Source: Acidobacteriota bacterium (GTDB taxonomy: Bacteria; Acidobacteriota; Terriglobia; Terriglobales; Acidobacteriaceae). From it: a stretch of DNA of 61,300 nucleotides. Under the pieces are notes generated by a model. The model did not search any database and was not told the origin of the DNA. It saw only the letters and a program-made list of their open reading frames with translations. Location: the NCBI GenBank assembly GCA_003225455.1, contig QIAB01000073.1, positions 1 to 61,300 on the forward strand, given 5' to 3'. Below, piece after piece: positions 40,285 through 49,389 of this stretch (positions within the stretch are counted from its first letter, which is position 1; every line of letters starts with the position of its first letter). The position numbers and the translations under genes are program-made.

Positions 40285-42809
40285 AACTTCCTCGTTCAAG
40301 ACGGTGGGCACTGTTTGTAGTGTTTTTAATATTGGGGCTATTTTTCATCCGACCCGGCGTTCAAAGCCTGCGCGCGAGGATTGTGCGCTCTATCAGCCTC
40401 GCCATTGGTCGCCAAGTTGAGGTCTCGCATGTGAGCCTGCGCCTGCTGCCCCAGCCTGGATTTGATCTCGAAAATTTTGTGGTGCACGATGACCCCTCGT
40501 TTAGCGCCGAACCCCTTCTCCGCGCAGGCGACGTAGCCGCGTCGCTTCGCCTAGTTCCACTGCTGCGCGGAAAATTGGAGATCGCCCGCCTCAGCCTGTC
40601 CGAACCCAGCCTCAACCTTGTGCACAGGTCGGATGGCCGCTGGAATCTCGAAGATCTTGTCGAACGCGCGGAGAGAGTACCCATTGCTCCGACCGGCAAA
40701 GCTGGAACTGAGCTTCGTCCTGGCTTCCCGTATATCGAAGCTGACCACGGCCGAGTTAATTTCAAATTCGGCCAGGAAAAAAAGTCTTACGCACTGACTG
40801 ACGCTGACTTCGCCCTTTGGCAGGATTCCGACAACGTCTGGAGCGTGCGCCTGAAAGCGCAGCCCATGCGCACCGATTTCAATCTGACCGATACCGGCGT
40901 GTTCAAACTGAGCGGATCATGGTACCGGGCTTCCAGCCTCCGCCAAACGCCGCTTCAGTTCAGCTTGCAATGGGATCACGCCCAGCTAGGGCAAGCCTCT
41001 AAGCTCGCTTACGGCAACGACAAAGGATGGCGCGGCAGTTTAGCCGTCGCGCTCGTCCTCACCGGCACGCCTGCGGCTCTAAATATCAATACCACCTTTT
41101 CCGTGCAGGACTTTCGCCGTTATGACATACCCGGTGGCAACTCTCTCCGTTTGGCGGCGCATTGCGCCGGCCGCTACAGCTCTGTCGACCAGGCAATCTC
41201 GGATCTCAACTGCCAGGCGCCAGTGGCGAGTGGGCTGGTAACTCTCCGCGGCAGCATTGCCGCTCTCACGGGCAATCGTAGCTACGACCTCGCTCTAGCC
41301 GCGCAGGACATACCTATGCAGTCGCTGCTGGCATTCGCGCGTCATGCGAAAAAAGATCTTCCCGACGATCTTGTCGCCCGCGGCATGCTGGATGGCAGCC
41401 TGTCGTTGCGCCGCCCCCCAGCATCAGATCGGCCCATTTGGACAGGTGAAGGCGAGACACTGGGATTTTCCCTTACATCTGAAGTCAGCAAGACTCGGCT
41501 TGAACTGGACCGGGTTCCCTTGTCGATTGCCTCAGAAGACAATCTGTCAACCGACCATAATTTGCGGCGCCCCGTACCGCCAACGAAAATTCCCCCCGAG
41601 CCGCGCTTGGAGATCGGCCCATTCAACGTGGCCTTGGGCAGACCGGCTCCCGCTACAGTGCGCGGCTGGATTTCGCGCTCCGGTTATGGTTTGACTCTCG
41701 CGGGAGATTCGCAGGTGCGCACCCTGTTCCAGTTAGCGCGAACACTCGGCCTGCCGACGGCGCAGCCCCGCGCCGACGGATTCGCCAAAGTCGATCTCCA
41801 GGTCGCAGGGATGTGGTCGAGCTTTGCAAGCCCAAGGTTTACCGGCAAAGCGCAGTTACATTCAGTTCGCGCTGGATTACGCGGATTAAATGAACCGCTG
41901 GAGATTACCAATGCAAATGTGGTCTTTGGGCCTGATCAGATCAACGTACAGGGCCTGACCGCATCCCTGGCCGGCAGCACATGGCGCGGATCAGTTAATT
42001 TGCCGCGGCCCTGCGCTTCAGCCGACACATGCCCCGTACAGTTTGATATTCACACAGACCTGCTTTCCGCATCTCGTCTTGCGGAATTGGTAAATCCTCA
42101 GTTGCGCCGCAAGCCCTGGTACCGCTTTCTCTACTCTTCGCCGCCTGGGGAAAACTTTTTCGCCGCTCTCCAGGCCACCGGAAAGCTCACCGCAAATACG
42201 GCGTTCATCCAGCACTTGGTTGCTGATCGTGTTTCTACCGATGTTGAACTTGACCGCGGCGTGCTGCATCTTACTGCTTTGCGTGCCGAGGTGCTCGGTG
42301 GTACACACATTGGTGATTGGAGCGGGGATTTTACCGTCGAGCCTCCCTTATATCGCGGAATAGGCACTGTGCACCGAGTTTCGCTGGCACAGCTTGCCGC
42401 TCTAATGAACGATGATTGGATCGCCGGCACAGCCAATGCGACATATCAGATAAAGGCCTCCGGCCTGAACGGTCCGGAGTTGTTTTCTTCAGCAACAGGA
42501 ACAGTGGAGCTTGATGCGCACGATGGCCTGCTTCCCCATGTCGCACTTGCGGCCAATAGCGAACCCTTACACATCAATCGCTTTCAGGGCCGATTCATTC
42601 TCCGCGACAGCAGCCTGGAAATTCAGCAGGGCAAACTGGAGACTCCGGGCAGCATCTATCAAGTAAGTGGCAACGCATCTCTGAGCCGCACTCTGGACAT
42701 AAACCTGATACGCGATGGCGCCCGTGGCTTCAAAATTGACGGCACATTGGCCGAGCCTCACGTCGAACCTGCCGCAGCTCCGGAGACCCAAGCCGCTCTG
42801 AAGCCATGA
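40281..42809 (+). CDS. AsmA-family protein
   Basis: About 842 residues starting at GTG 40281. One N-terminal membrane helix (ALFVVFLILGLFFIRPG) is followed by the AsmA N-domain with VSLRLLPQPGFDLENFVVHD and VPLLRGKLEIARLSLSEPSL, and by long beta-strand-rich repeats to the end (SLEIQQGKLETPGSIYQVSG). AsmA-like proteins span the periplasm and are linked to lipid transport or outer-membrane assembly. It is coupled to lepB upstream and to the next exported-protein gene by ATGA. Confidence 0.85.
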   Translation: MKLPRSRRWALFVVFLILGLFFIRPGVQSLRARIVRSISLAIGRQVEVSHVSLRLLPQPGFDLENFVVHDDPSFSAEPLLRAGDVAASLRLVPLLRGKLEIARLSLSEPSLNLVHRSDGRWNLEDLVERAERVPIAPTGKAGTELRPGFPYIEADHGRVNFKFGQEKKSYALTDADFALWQDSDNVWSVRLKAQPMRTDFNLTDTGVFKLSGSWYRASSLRQTPLQFSLQWDHAQLGQASKLAYGNDKGWRGSLAVALVLTGTPAALNINTTFSVQDFRRYDIPGGNSLRLAAHCAGRYSSVDQAISDLNCQAPVASGLVTLRGSIAALTGNRSYDLALAAQDIPMQSLLAFARHAKKDLPDDLVARGMLDGSLSLRRPPASDRPIWTGEGETLGFSLTSEVSKTRLELDRVPLSIASEDNLSTDHNLRRPVPPTKIPPEPRLEIGPFNVALGRPAPATVRGWISRSGYGLTLAGDSQVRTLFQLARTLGLPTAQPRADGFAKVDLQVAGMWSSFASPRFTGKAQLHSVRAGLRGLNEPLEITNANVVFGPDQINVQGLTASLAGSTWRGSVNLPRPCASADTCPVQFDIHTDLLSASRLAELVNPQLRRKPWYRFLYSSPPGENFFAALQATGKLTANTAFIQHLVADRVSTDVELDRGVLHLTALRAEVLGGTHIGDWSGDFTVEPPLYRGIGTVHRVSLAQLAALMNDDWIAGTANATYQIKASGLNGPELFSSATGTVELDAHDGLLPHVALAANSEPLHINRFQGRFILRDSSLEIQQGKLETPGSIYQVSGNASLSRTLDINLIRDGARGFKIDGTLAEPHVEPAAAPETQAALKP

Positions 42810-43396
42810 GGAAAGTCCCAGCGCTTTTGCTGATTTCTCTGCTGATTGTTACTTTCACCGAAATCACCGCTCCCCAAAGTAGGCCCTTGCCAAGCTCAGC
42901 TGTCGCCAGCATGGATCGCAAGTTGCAGCGCATCGAAACGAACGGCGCTTCTGCGCACCCGGATCAAACTCCGACTGAGTTCACCGAAGAAGAAGTCAAT
43001 TCCTATATTGCTTCGGGAAGAGTTCAGCTGCCATCGGGCGTGCAGTCGGTCAAGTTCCAAGGAGAGCCAGGAGTGGTTATCGCGAACACCCGCGTCGATT
43101 TCGATCAGCTCAAATCGGGGAGGAACTCCTCCAATCCCCTGCTAGGTATCTTCACAGGAATTCACGATGTCGTTGTTCAGGCGCACGCAAAGGGGGGCGG
43201 AGGTCAGGGGGTCGTGAATGTCGATACAGTCTCGCTGGACGGAGTTGAGATTCCCCGCTTCGCGCTGCAATTGTTTGCAGAAAAATATCTCCGGCCTAAG
43301 TATCCGAACATTGGGCTTGATTCCCGCTTTGCCCTGCCAGTCCGGATCGATACCGCAACCGTAGGCCAGCACAAGCTGACAATCACACAGAAATAA
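42806..43396 (+). CDS. Exported protein of unknown function (operon end)
   Basis: 196 residues. The N-terminal signal sequence is RKVPALLLISLLIVTFTE. The mature part contains EFTEEEVNSYIASGRVQLP, GEPGVVIANTRVDFDQLK and DGVEIPRFALQLFAEKYL, giving an alternating beta/helix pattern without known catalytic residues. The start overlaps the AsmA-like gene (ATGA), so it likely works with it in the envelope. Not recognised beyond that. Confidence 0.7.
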   Translation: MRKVPALLLISLLIVTFTEITAPQSRPLPSSAVASMDRKLQRIETNGASAHPDQTPTEFTEEEVNSYIASGRVQLPSGVQSVKFQGEPGVVIANTRVDFDQLKSGRNSSNPLLGIFTGIHDVVVQAHAKGGGGQGVVNVDTVSLDGVEIPRFALQLFAEKYLRPKYPNIGLDSRFALPVRIDTATVGQHKLTITQK

Positions 43397-43417
43397 CGTG
43401 GACAGAAGTTTCGGATA

Positions 43418-43446
43418 TTGCTCGAGGCTCATCAATTATATATAAT
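43418..43446 (+). promoter_or_regulatory. Sigma-70 type promoter of the MazEF-like pair
   Basis: TTGCTC at 43418-43423 is followed after 17 bp by a perfect TATAAT at 43441-43446, giving a leader of about 30 nt before ATG 43483. The -10 overlaps the first operator repeat. Confidence 0.6.
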
Positions 43447-43475
43447 CATATGCAATCTATTATATATAATCATAT
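43435..43475. promoter_or_regulatory. Two 17-bp direct repeats, likely antitoxin operator
   Basis: ATTATATATAATCATAT occurs at 43435-43451 and again, unchanged, at 43459-43475, a 24-bp period. Each copy contains the 12-bp palindrome ATTATATATAAT. The tract is very AT-rich against GC-rich surroundings and covers the promoter, as expected for autoregulation by the antitoxin. Confidence 0.7.
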
Positions 43476-43482
43476 ATAATAT

Positions 43483-43722
43483 ATGAGGATTCCTAAGACA
43501 GTTACGATGGATGAATCCGTCCTCGCTGCTGTTGAGCGCACAAAAGGCGAGCGTTCCACGAGCGACCGCGTTAACGAACTGCTCAAGCTCGGCTTAGAAC
43601 AAGAACAGCGCGAGGCGCTTGAGCAAGAGGCGGCTCGCTTCTACGCGGTAGCCAACCAATCGGACAGGACAGAAGAACGTGCCTTTCAACAAGCTTCCGT
43701 GCGCAGAATGAGAAGAGAGTAG
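43483..43722 (+). CDS. Ribbon-helix-helix antitoxin of a MazF-type pair
   Basis: 79 residues. KTVTMDESVLAAVERTKGE and STSDRVNELLKLGLEQEQRE match the strand-helix-helix layout of short DNA-binding antitoxins; the C-terminal part is acidic/basic and probably disordered until it binds toxin. There is no clear ribosome site because the upstream DNA is operator. An internal ATG at 43507 is an alternative start. The toxin gene begins 3 bp after its stop. Confidence 0.72.
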   Translation: MRIPKTVTMDESVLAAVERTKGERSTSDRVNELLKLGLEQEQREALEQEAARFYAVANQSDRTEERAFQQASVRRMRRE

Positions 43723-43725
43723 CCG

Positions 43726-44067
43726 ATGAGGACAGCGCCTGGGGCATGGTTTCCGAGGCGTGGCGAAGTGTGCCGCGTTCAACTCGACAAAGACCGCCCG
43801 GCGCTGGTCATCTCGAGTGATGTACTGAATCGTCATTCCCTCGATGTGTGTATTGTCCCCATCACGTCCGTGGAACATCGCAAATTTGCGCTAAGGGTCC
43901 TGCTGGCTACTGGCGAAGGCGGACTACATCGCCCGTCATGGGCCAAATGCGATCAGGTCACCACGATCGAGCGGAGAGAGCTGAAATACCCACCGTTGGG
44001 ACGTCTGTCCACCACCACACTCGCAAAGGTTGAGGCAGCGATCAAGCTTGCTCTCGATCTCATGTAG
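43726..44067 (+). CDS. mazF: MazF/PemK-family endoribonuclease toxin
   Basis: 113 residues. It has the PemK/MazF fold signature PRRGEVCRVQLDKDRPALVI near the N-terminus, CIVPITSVEHRKFALRV, and SWAKCDQVTTIERREL, where MazF toxins carry conserved residues for RNA binding. Such enzymes cleave mRNA or rRNA at specific single-stranded sequences. It is paired with the antitoxin directly upstream and convergent with the amidohydrolase gene 7 bp away. Confidence 0.85.
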   Translation: MRTAPGAWFPRRGEVCRVQLDKDRPALVISSDVLNRHSLDVCIVPITSVEHRKFALRVLLATGEGGLHRPSWAKCDQVTTIERRELKYPPLGRLSTTTLAKVEAAIKLALDLM

Positions 44068-44074
44068 CGCGCCA

Positions 44075-45772
44075 TTACGGCACATATCCCGCACCGCGCA
44101 ACACTTTTCCCGGCAATGCTCCCGTCATCTTTGCTTCGTCGATTACTGGCACTCCATTGACCAGCACGTATTGCATTCCCTCCGACAACTGATTGGGATT
44201 TTCAAACGTCGCCAAGTCACGAACTGTTGCTGAATCGAAAATCGTTATGTCAGCCCACATGCCTGCCTTCAACACGCCGCGGTCAGCCAGACGCATCCGT
44301 TGTGCCGGCAATGCTGACATCTTCCGAATCGCATCTTCCAAGGTCAGCTTCTTTTCTTCCCGCACATATTTCAGGAGAATGCGCGGAAACGTGCCATAAG
44401 CACGCGGATGCGGATGTTCCTGCCCCAGTATCCCTTCTGTCGACGTTCCGGAAGAATCATTATCGATAGAAACCCAGGGCTGCTGCAGGGCCAGGGCGAC
44501 GTCCGGCTCAGACATTCCAAAGACTGCGACGTTGGTGAACGCATTGTCTTCGATCAGCAAATCACAGAGCGCGTCAATCGGATCTTTATTCCAGAGCTTC
44601 GCCACTTCTGCCAGCGTTTTGCCCTGGAGCGGGAGTAGTTTGGGATTTTGCACAACGCCGATCAAAACCGCCTCCGGGCCGGGAATTTCCTGCCACTCGT
44701 TGTCCCAATCTTTCGACGGCGTCATCATGTCTTTGCGGATGCGGGCGCGAGTTGCCGGGTCTTTCAGCCGCTCAACCAGTTTGGCATCGCCGCCATCGTG
44801 CGCCCACGGCGGAATGAATGCGGAAAAGCTATTGAACCACGCGGGGTAAGCGTAAGTATCGGCGGTAACGTCCATGCCCTCGGCGCGCGCCGCATTGATC
44901 TTGGCGACGACTTCTGGCATGCGCCCCCAGTTCTGTTTTCCCGCGACCTTGATATGCCAGATTTCGACAGGAATATGAGCTTCGCGCCCAATCCGCAGGG
45001 CTTCATCGATGGCCGTCAATATTGAATCGCTTTCGTTGCGCATGTGCGTGGCATAGATGCCGCCAAACTTCGAGGCTTCGCTTGCCAATGCGATGATTTC
45101 TTCGGTCTTCGCATAAGGCGCAGGCGCGTACTCCAGCGCAGTCGAAACGCCGACAGCGCCATCGTGCATGGCATCGCGCACCAGTTGGTTCATTTGCTCG
45201 AGTTGCTCTGGCGTCGGTTGCTTATCATCGTCGCCCAACACCATACGGCGCACCTGGGTCGCGCCAACGTAGCTGGCCAGATTGATGCCCATCCCCTGTT
45301 TCTCCAGCCGGGCGAAGTATTGCCGCAGCGTTCGCCAGTCAGGCGTGACATGGTAATGAGCGTAGCTGGGCCGGTCATTTTGAATGATGCTGTCATTCAG
45401 CGGCGCCGCCGATCCGCCCTCACCAGTAATTTCCGTAGTGATGCCCTGGTAGATCTTCGACGGCAACCGCGGGTCCACCAGAATTGTGGTCTCGGATTGT
45501 CCCAGCATATCGATGAATCCGGGAGCCACCACCATTCCGCGAGCATCGATGGTGCGCTTCCGTGCCGCGTTGCTCAGATTGCCAATCGTTGCGATCTTTC
45601 CATTGCTGATTCCGATGTCTCCCGAATACCACGGTGACCCGGTGCCGTCGATGATGTGACCGTTTGTGATGACCAGGTCAAAGGACGGCCCCGCCTGGGA
45701 AAACACCAAGCTGCATGTCAAGAAACTGACAAGAGCAATCGCTGCGAATGAAACAGTCAAGCGTCCGTTCAC
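44075..45772 (-). CDS. Exported amidohydrolase, N-acyl-D-amino-acid deacylase-like
   Basis: 565 residues. The signal peptide ends near LVFSQAG. The amidohydrolase body shows DLVITNGHIIDGTGSPWYSG, a TIM-barrel region with GIYATHMRNESDSIL and VEIWHIKVAGKQNWGRM, and the C-terminal DRGVLKAGMWADITIFD. The first metal site, normally GFIDxHxH, reads GFIDMLGQSE, so both histidines are replaced, which would leave a mononuclear centre or a changed chemistry. The nearest known enzymes release D-amino acids from N-acyl or peptide forms. It lies next to an amino acid permease on the same strand. Confidence 0.82.
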   Translation of the reverse strand: MNGRLTVSFAAIALVSFLTCSLVFSQAGPSFDLVITNGHIIDGTGSPWYSGDIGISNGKIATIGNLSNAARKRTIDARGMVVAPGFIDMLGQSETTILVDPRLPSKIYQGITTEITGEGGSAAPLNDSIIQNDRPSYAHYHVTPDWRTLRQYFARLEKQGMGINLASYVGATQVRRMVLGDDDKQPTPEQLEQMNQLVRDAMHDGAVGVSTALEYAPAPYAKTEEIIALASEASKFGGIYATHMRNESDSILTAIDEALRIGREAHIPVEIWHIKVAGKQNWGRMPEVVAKINAARAEGMDVTADTYAYPAWFNSFSAFIPPWAHDGGDAKLVERLKDPATRARIRKDMMTPSKDWDNEWQEIPGPEAVLIGVVQNPKLLPLQGKTLAEVAKLWNKDPIDALCDLLIEDNAFTNVAVFGMSEPDVALALQQPWVSIDNDSSGTSTEGILGQEHPHPRAYGTFPRILLKYVREEKKLTLEDAIRKMSALPAQRMRLADRGVLKAGMWADITIFDSATVRDLATFENPNQLSEGMQYVLVNGVPVIDEAKMTGALPGKVLRGAGYVP

Positions 45773-45790
45773 TTTTCGGCCTCCCTTGGA

Positions 45791-47131
45791 TTACTGTGCA
45801 GAAGCGGCTGAAAGCGCTCGCTCCCGCCAGCCCAGACCCGCTCCAATCAATCCCCAAATTGCCAATGCCAGCCACTGGTATTTATTGAAGTGTCCGGGAA
45901 TTGCCGGCACAATCTTCATCAGAATCATGCACACGCAAACTGCCACTCCCACCGCCGCAACCAACCTTTCACGCGCTGCTGGAGCCATGCGGTAATACGC
46001 AGCACACGCTGCCAGCCACCCAGCCGCTGAAGCGACAGAACCAACTTCTGAAATTGGCACGAGGATGGCGTCGCCGATAAACATGCATGCTGCCGTTGCA
46101 ATGCCGACGCAAACCACCGCAACAGAGGGGGTTTGATTTCGTGCATGCACTACCGCAACCCTGCGATCCACCAGCCCGCGACGCCCCATGGCAAAAAGCA
46201 AACGGCTCGCCGCCACCAGATTTCCGTTGAATACTTTGAACAGAGAGAGAAATGCCGCGGCCAGTATGACCCGAACAATCCAATGCGAGCCGATGGCACG
46301 TTCAAAGGCCACGGCGGTCATGAACCTCTCACCAGTCAGGTTTTTCCAAGGCGCGGCGTACGCCACTGCCGCAACTATTACTGTGTAAAACAGAATTCCG
46401 ACCAGAATCGCCATCCAGATAGCCGTAAAAAAGCCTTGTCCGCGAAAATTCGGGCTGCGTTCCTCTGCCGCCTTGCCGACCGACTCATAGCCAGTCATGA
46501 AATAAGGAACAATTTGCATGACGAGCAGCACCGAGACGAAACCGCTATGCGTAAACAATGGAGGAAAATTTGCCGCCGATCCTTTGCTGGCTCCGAACGC
46601 GACAAACACAGCAAACAGCGCGAGCGTCCCAAACGTAGTCCAGTTCTGAAAGCTGGTGCTTAAGCGGATGCCGCGATAGTTCAGCACAGTCAGTAGCGCC
46701 GTCAGCCCAAGTCCAATAACCACATGCGGCAAATACACCGGCCGGCCCGCGATCCGATACAGCTCGAGCGAATCAAGTGAAGGGAAAATGTAGCCAGCAA
46801 TCTTACCGATAGCCACCGCTTCATACGGGCAAACGATGAAGTAAGAAAGAACCATCATCCATCCTGTAGCGAAGCTGACATTTCGCGGGAAAACTTTGGC
46901 GGTGTATGCGACCTCGCCTGCAGCGTCGGGCATTGCCATCACGAGCTGTCCATAGACGTAGCCGATGGGAAGCAGTAACGCGCCGCCGATGGCGAAACCC
47001 AGAACCGCACCCAAAGAACCCCCGCGCAGCAGCCAGTCGTCCATGACGACTAGCCACCCCACGCCCACCATCGTGCCCCAACCGAGGGTGAAGTAATCCA
47101 CCACGCGCAGCTTGCGGGCAAGCTCAGTCAT
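45791..47131 (-). CDS. APC-superfamily amino acid permease
   Basis: 446 residues with about 12 membrane helices. The first helix holds the unwound Gly-rich motif (FTLGWGTMVGVGWLVVMDDWL), followed by MAMPDAAGEVAYTAKVFPRN and an internal PYFMTGYESVGKAAEERSPN, as in the APC/AGT transporters that import amino acids by proton or sodium symport. It is 18 bp upstream of the exported amidohydrolase on the same strand, suggesting that products released outside are taken up by this carrier. Confidence 0.85.
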   Translation of the reverse strand: MTELARKLRVVDYFTLGWGTMVGVGWLVVMDDWLLRGGSLGAVLGFAIGGALLLPIGYVYGQLVMAMPDAAGEVAYTAKVFPRNVSFATGWMMVLSYFIVCPYEAVAIGKIAGYIFPSLDSLELYRIAGRPVYLPHVVIGLGLTALLTVLNYRGIRLSTSFQNWTTFGTLALFAVFVAFGASKGSAANFPPLFTHSGFVSVLLVMQIVPYFMTGYESVGKAAEERSPNFRGQGFFTAIWMAILVGILFYTVIVAAVAYAAPWKNLTGERFMTAVAFERAIGSHWIVRVILAAAFLSLFKVFNGNLVAASRLLFAMGRRGLVDRRVAVVHARNQTPSVAVVCVGIATAACMFIGDAILVPISEVGSVASAAGWLAACAAYYRMAPAARERLVAAVGVAVCVCMILMKIVPAIPGHFNKYQWLALAIWGLIGAGLGWRERALSAASAQ

Positions 47132-47177
47132 GGGTTGATTTCAAGTCGATAGTCACTCATGTCACCAGCTTTGAAAG

Positions 47178-47197
47178 GGCATAGCTTCAGCTATGCC
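47178..47197. repeat. GGCATAGCT palindrome
   Basis: GGCATAGCT-TC-AGCTATGCC is a 9-bp perfect stem with a 2-nt loop, in the gap between the permease and the agmatinase remnant. The other 220 bp of that gap show nothing recognisable. Confidence 0.6.
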
Positions 47198-47373
47198 GAA
47201 GTATTGCGCGGGATATATCGCGTCGAGCGGCGACAGCCGCGTGGACGCCGATGTTGCTCGCAAACCCTTAGTCAAGAGGATGCGGGAAAACTCGGAAAAG
47301 CAGATTCCTCGCAATTTTGTCCCGAAGCCGAATTCTTCTGCAATCTGTTGAGTCCTGACCATTCCAGCGGCGC

Positions 47374-48269
47374 TCAAAACAGGCACAACAACTCAAACAG
47401 CAAATTCGCCGCCAGCAACGACGTAATCTCCCCGTTGTCATAGGGCGGTGAAACTTCTACCAGATCACATCCCACCAGCTTCAGCCCTTTGAGGCTGCGC
47501 ACCAGGTCAAGAATCTGCGCGCTCGAAAGCCCTCCTACCTGCGGCGTGCCCGTCCCTGGCGCAAAGGCAGGGTCCACCACATCAATGTCCAAAGTGACGT
47601 ACGTGGGACGATTGCGAAATTTCTTCAGCTGCCGCTTTACCAGATCCACACCGCTGCAATGAAATTCCTCCGACGTGATGATCTGAATTTTGTGCTCGTG
47701 AGCAAAATCGAAATCCGCATCCGAGTACACCTGGCCGCGCAGTCCGACTTGTAACGCGAGTCCCGGCTCAATCAATCCTTCTTCAACCGCATACTTCACC
47801 GGAGTACCGTGCGAATGTGGGGCTGCCAAAGTAACCACCCCAGGTGTCACCGTGCGCATCAAGCTGAATAAACGCAACTGGGCCGAAGTATTTGTGAATG
47901 GCCCGCAAGATCGGCAGCAGGATGGAGTGATCTCCACCAACGCACACTGACCGCGCGCCGGCGCGAAGAACGTCGCTTAGTTGCTCGGTGATTCGGCGGT
48001 ATGTGTCTTCGATCGAAAGCGGGTTGATGGAAAGATCGCCAAAATCCGCGATCCGCCATTTCTCAAACGGATTGACCTTCAGCACCGGATTCCAGGGCCG
48101 GATCATCGCCGACTGCACGCGAATGTTGCGCGGGCATGAGCGCCACATCGAGTTCCTCGGCTCGCGGAATATGCGGTAGGCGCATGAACGTCGGCACGCC
48201 AGAAAACCGCGGATAGACCAGTGCGTCCACCGGCATGGGATGAGGCTTAGAACGCTTTCTTGTTTTCAT
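47374..48269 (-). pseudogene. speB: Agmatinase/arginase family gene, deleted and frameshifted
   Basis: Family motifs are spread over three frames: an N-terminal piece (VYPRFSGVPTFMRLP, PRAEELDVAL), then GARSVCVGGDHSILLPIL and FIQLDAHGDTW in a second frame, then HSHGTPVKYAVEEGLI and TLDIDVVDPAFAPGTG in a third. These are the manganese-binding motifs of ureohydrolases. After DVAL the expected GIPFD...RPGARFGP segment is absent, so about 18 codons are deleted, and a second shift lies near 47815. The product cannot be a working enzyme. Intact relatives hydrolyse agmatine or arginine-like guanidino compounds to urea. Confidence 0.82.
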
Positions 48270-48298
48270 ACAGTGGCGCGGCATTATAAAGCATCAGA

Positions 48299-48323
48299 TG
48301 TGGCGCGGACACTCTTGTCCGCG
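48299..48323. repeat. Family-C palindrome, intergenic copy
   Basis: CGCGGACA-CTCT-TGTCCGCG at 48304-48323, with TGTGG before it. The same 25 bp occurs inside the coding repeat tract near 27343-27367. Confidence 0.8.
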
Positions 48324-48436
48324 TAGAGCCAAGGGGCTACGTACGCTCATTGGCGAAAAACAGTGTCTGCCTCACCCCGCGCAGCTCAACCAGCCGAATA
48401 TGCTATGTTCTAGTTCACGTTAACCAAGAGGCGAAG

Positions 48437-49252
48437 ATGCCCCGGTACGAATATCGCATTCTGAACCCGACACCCGCGGCGGAAAAAACATTCCTGGCAT
48501 GGATTGATCGCCTCGATCAGGAGTTCACAAATCGCGACCCCGAACACCGCAGCAGTATCGTCCGTGACGCTCTTCACGAACTCTACCTCGGACGCCCTTA
48601 TGTAGCCCCGAATCCCGCGACTGGATTGGCCGAGCAAGCGCTGGTGCACTCCTTCGATCCGCGCAACGCCACCCTCGAACCGGAATATTACGGGGACGTA
48701 GACGCCGCAAAATATGCCGAGCGCAAGCCGCTCATCTGGTTTTGGATGATGTATGACCGCTCGCCCGTCGGATTGAATCACTGGCTGGGCTATCGTGTGC
48801 GCGCCATGCTCGCCCGCCACATCTTCAAACACTGCGGCAAAAACGTGAAGATCTTCCACGGCGTGGAAGTCTCATTCGGCTACAACCTGACAGTCGAAGA
48901 CAATTGCGTCATTCACAAATACGTTTTCCTCGATGACCGTGGCGAGATCATCATTCACGAAGGCTCGTCCATTTCTGACTACGCCAACGTCTATTCCCAT
49001 GCTCACGATTTGAACGATGGCATGATCGTCAGCAATCACAAGACCGAAATCGGCCCAAAGGCTCGTGTCACCTATCACGGGACCGTGCTGAGTGGAGTAA
49101 GAATAGGCGAGCACGGAATGGTAGGATCACTCGGCGTGGCCGCGAAGGATGTCCCACCGTTCAACATCGTAGCCGGTATTCCCGCCAAGACGATTAAGGT
49201 GAAATCGATTGCACCCGAGGAAGTAAAGAAGGCCGCGGAAAAAAGCTCGTGA
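48437..49252 (+). CDS. Hexapeptide-repeat acyl/acetyltransferase
   Basis: 271 residues from ATG 48437, preceded by GAGGCGAAG. After an N-terminal helical region (KTFLAWIDRLDQEF, WFWMMYDRSPVGLNHWLGYR) comes a left-handed beta-helix typical of maltose O-acetyltransferase-like enzymes: FHGVEVSFGYNLTVEDNCVI, GEIIIHEGSSISDYANVYSH and KARVTYHGTVLSGVRIGEHG. The trimeric enzymes transfer acetyl or acyl groups from CoA to sugars. The acceptor is unknown. The frame runs back to 48350 but without a ribosome site. Confidence 0.82.
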   Translation: MPRYEYRILNPTPAAEKTFLAWIDRLDQEFTNRDPEHRSSIVRDALHELYLGRPYVAPNPATGLAEQALVHSFDPRNATLEPEYYGDVDAAKYAERKPLIWFWMMYDRSPVGLNHWLGYRVRAMLARHIFKHCGKNVKIFHGVEVSFGYNLTVEDNCVIHKYVFLDDRGEIIIHEGSSISDYANVYSHAHDLNDGMIVSNHKTEIGPKARVTYHGTVLSGVRIGEHGMVGSLGVAAKDVPPFNIVAGIPAKTIKVKSIAPEEVKKAAEKSS

Positions 49253-49283
49253 AATGTCACCCACACTTTTGCGATTAGAAAGA

Positions 49284-49326
49284 TTTACCGCAAAGGGCGC
49301 GGAGGTTTCGCAAAGCACGCAAAGAG
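49284..49326. repeat. TTTACCGCAAAG repeat, second location
   Basis: TTTACCGCAAAG at 49284-49295 is followed by GGCGCGGAGG and GCAAAG units, like the flank of the hairpin at 35059-35120. Confidence 0.65.
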
Positions 49327-49389
49327 ACACCATAAGGCCAATCCGCTCTGAATCTGCGCCCCGCATGTTAGTATCGAACTCATCCCTGC

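Noticed and set aside
47159-47443. 94-codon plus-strand frame downstream of the permease
   Set aside because: Spans a palindrome and the end of the agmatinase remnant; no ribosome site or protein-like features.
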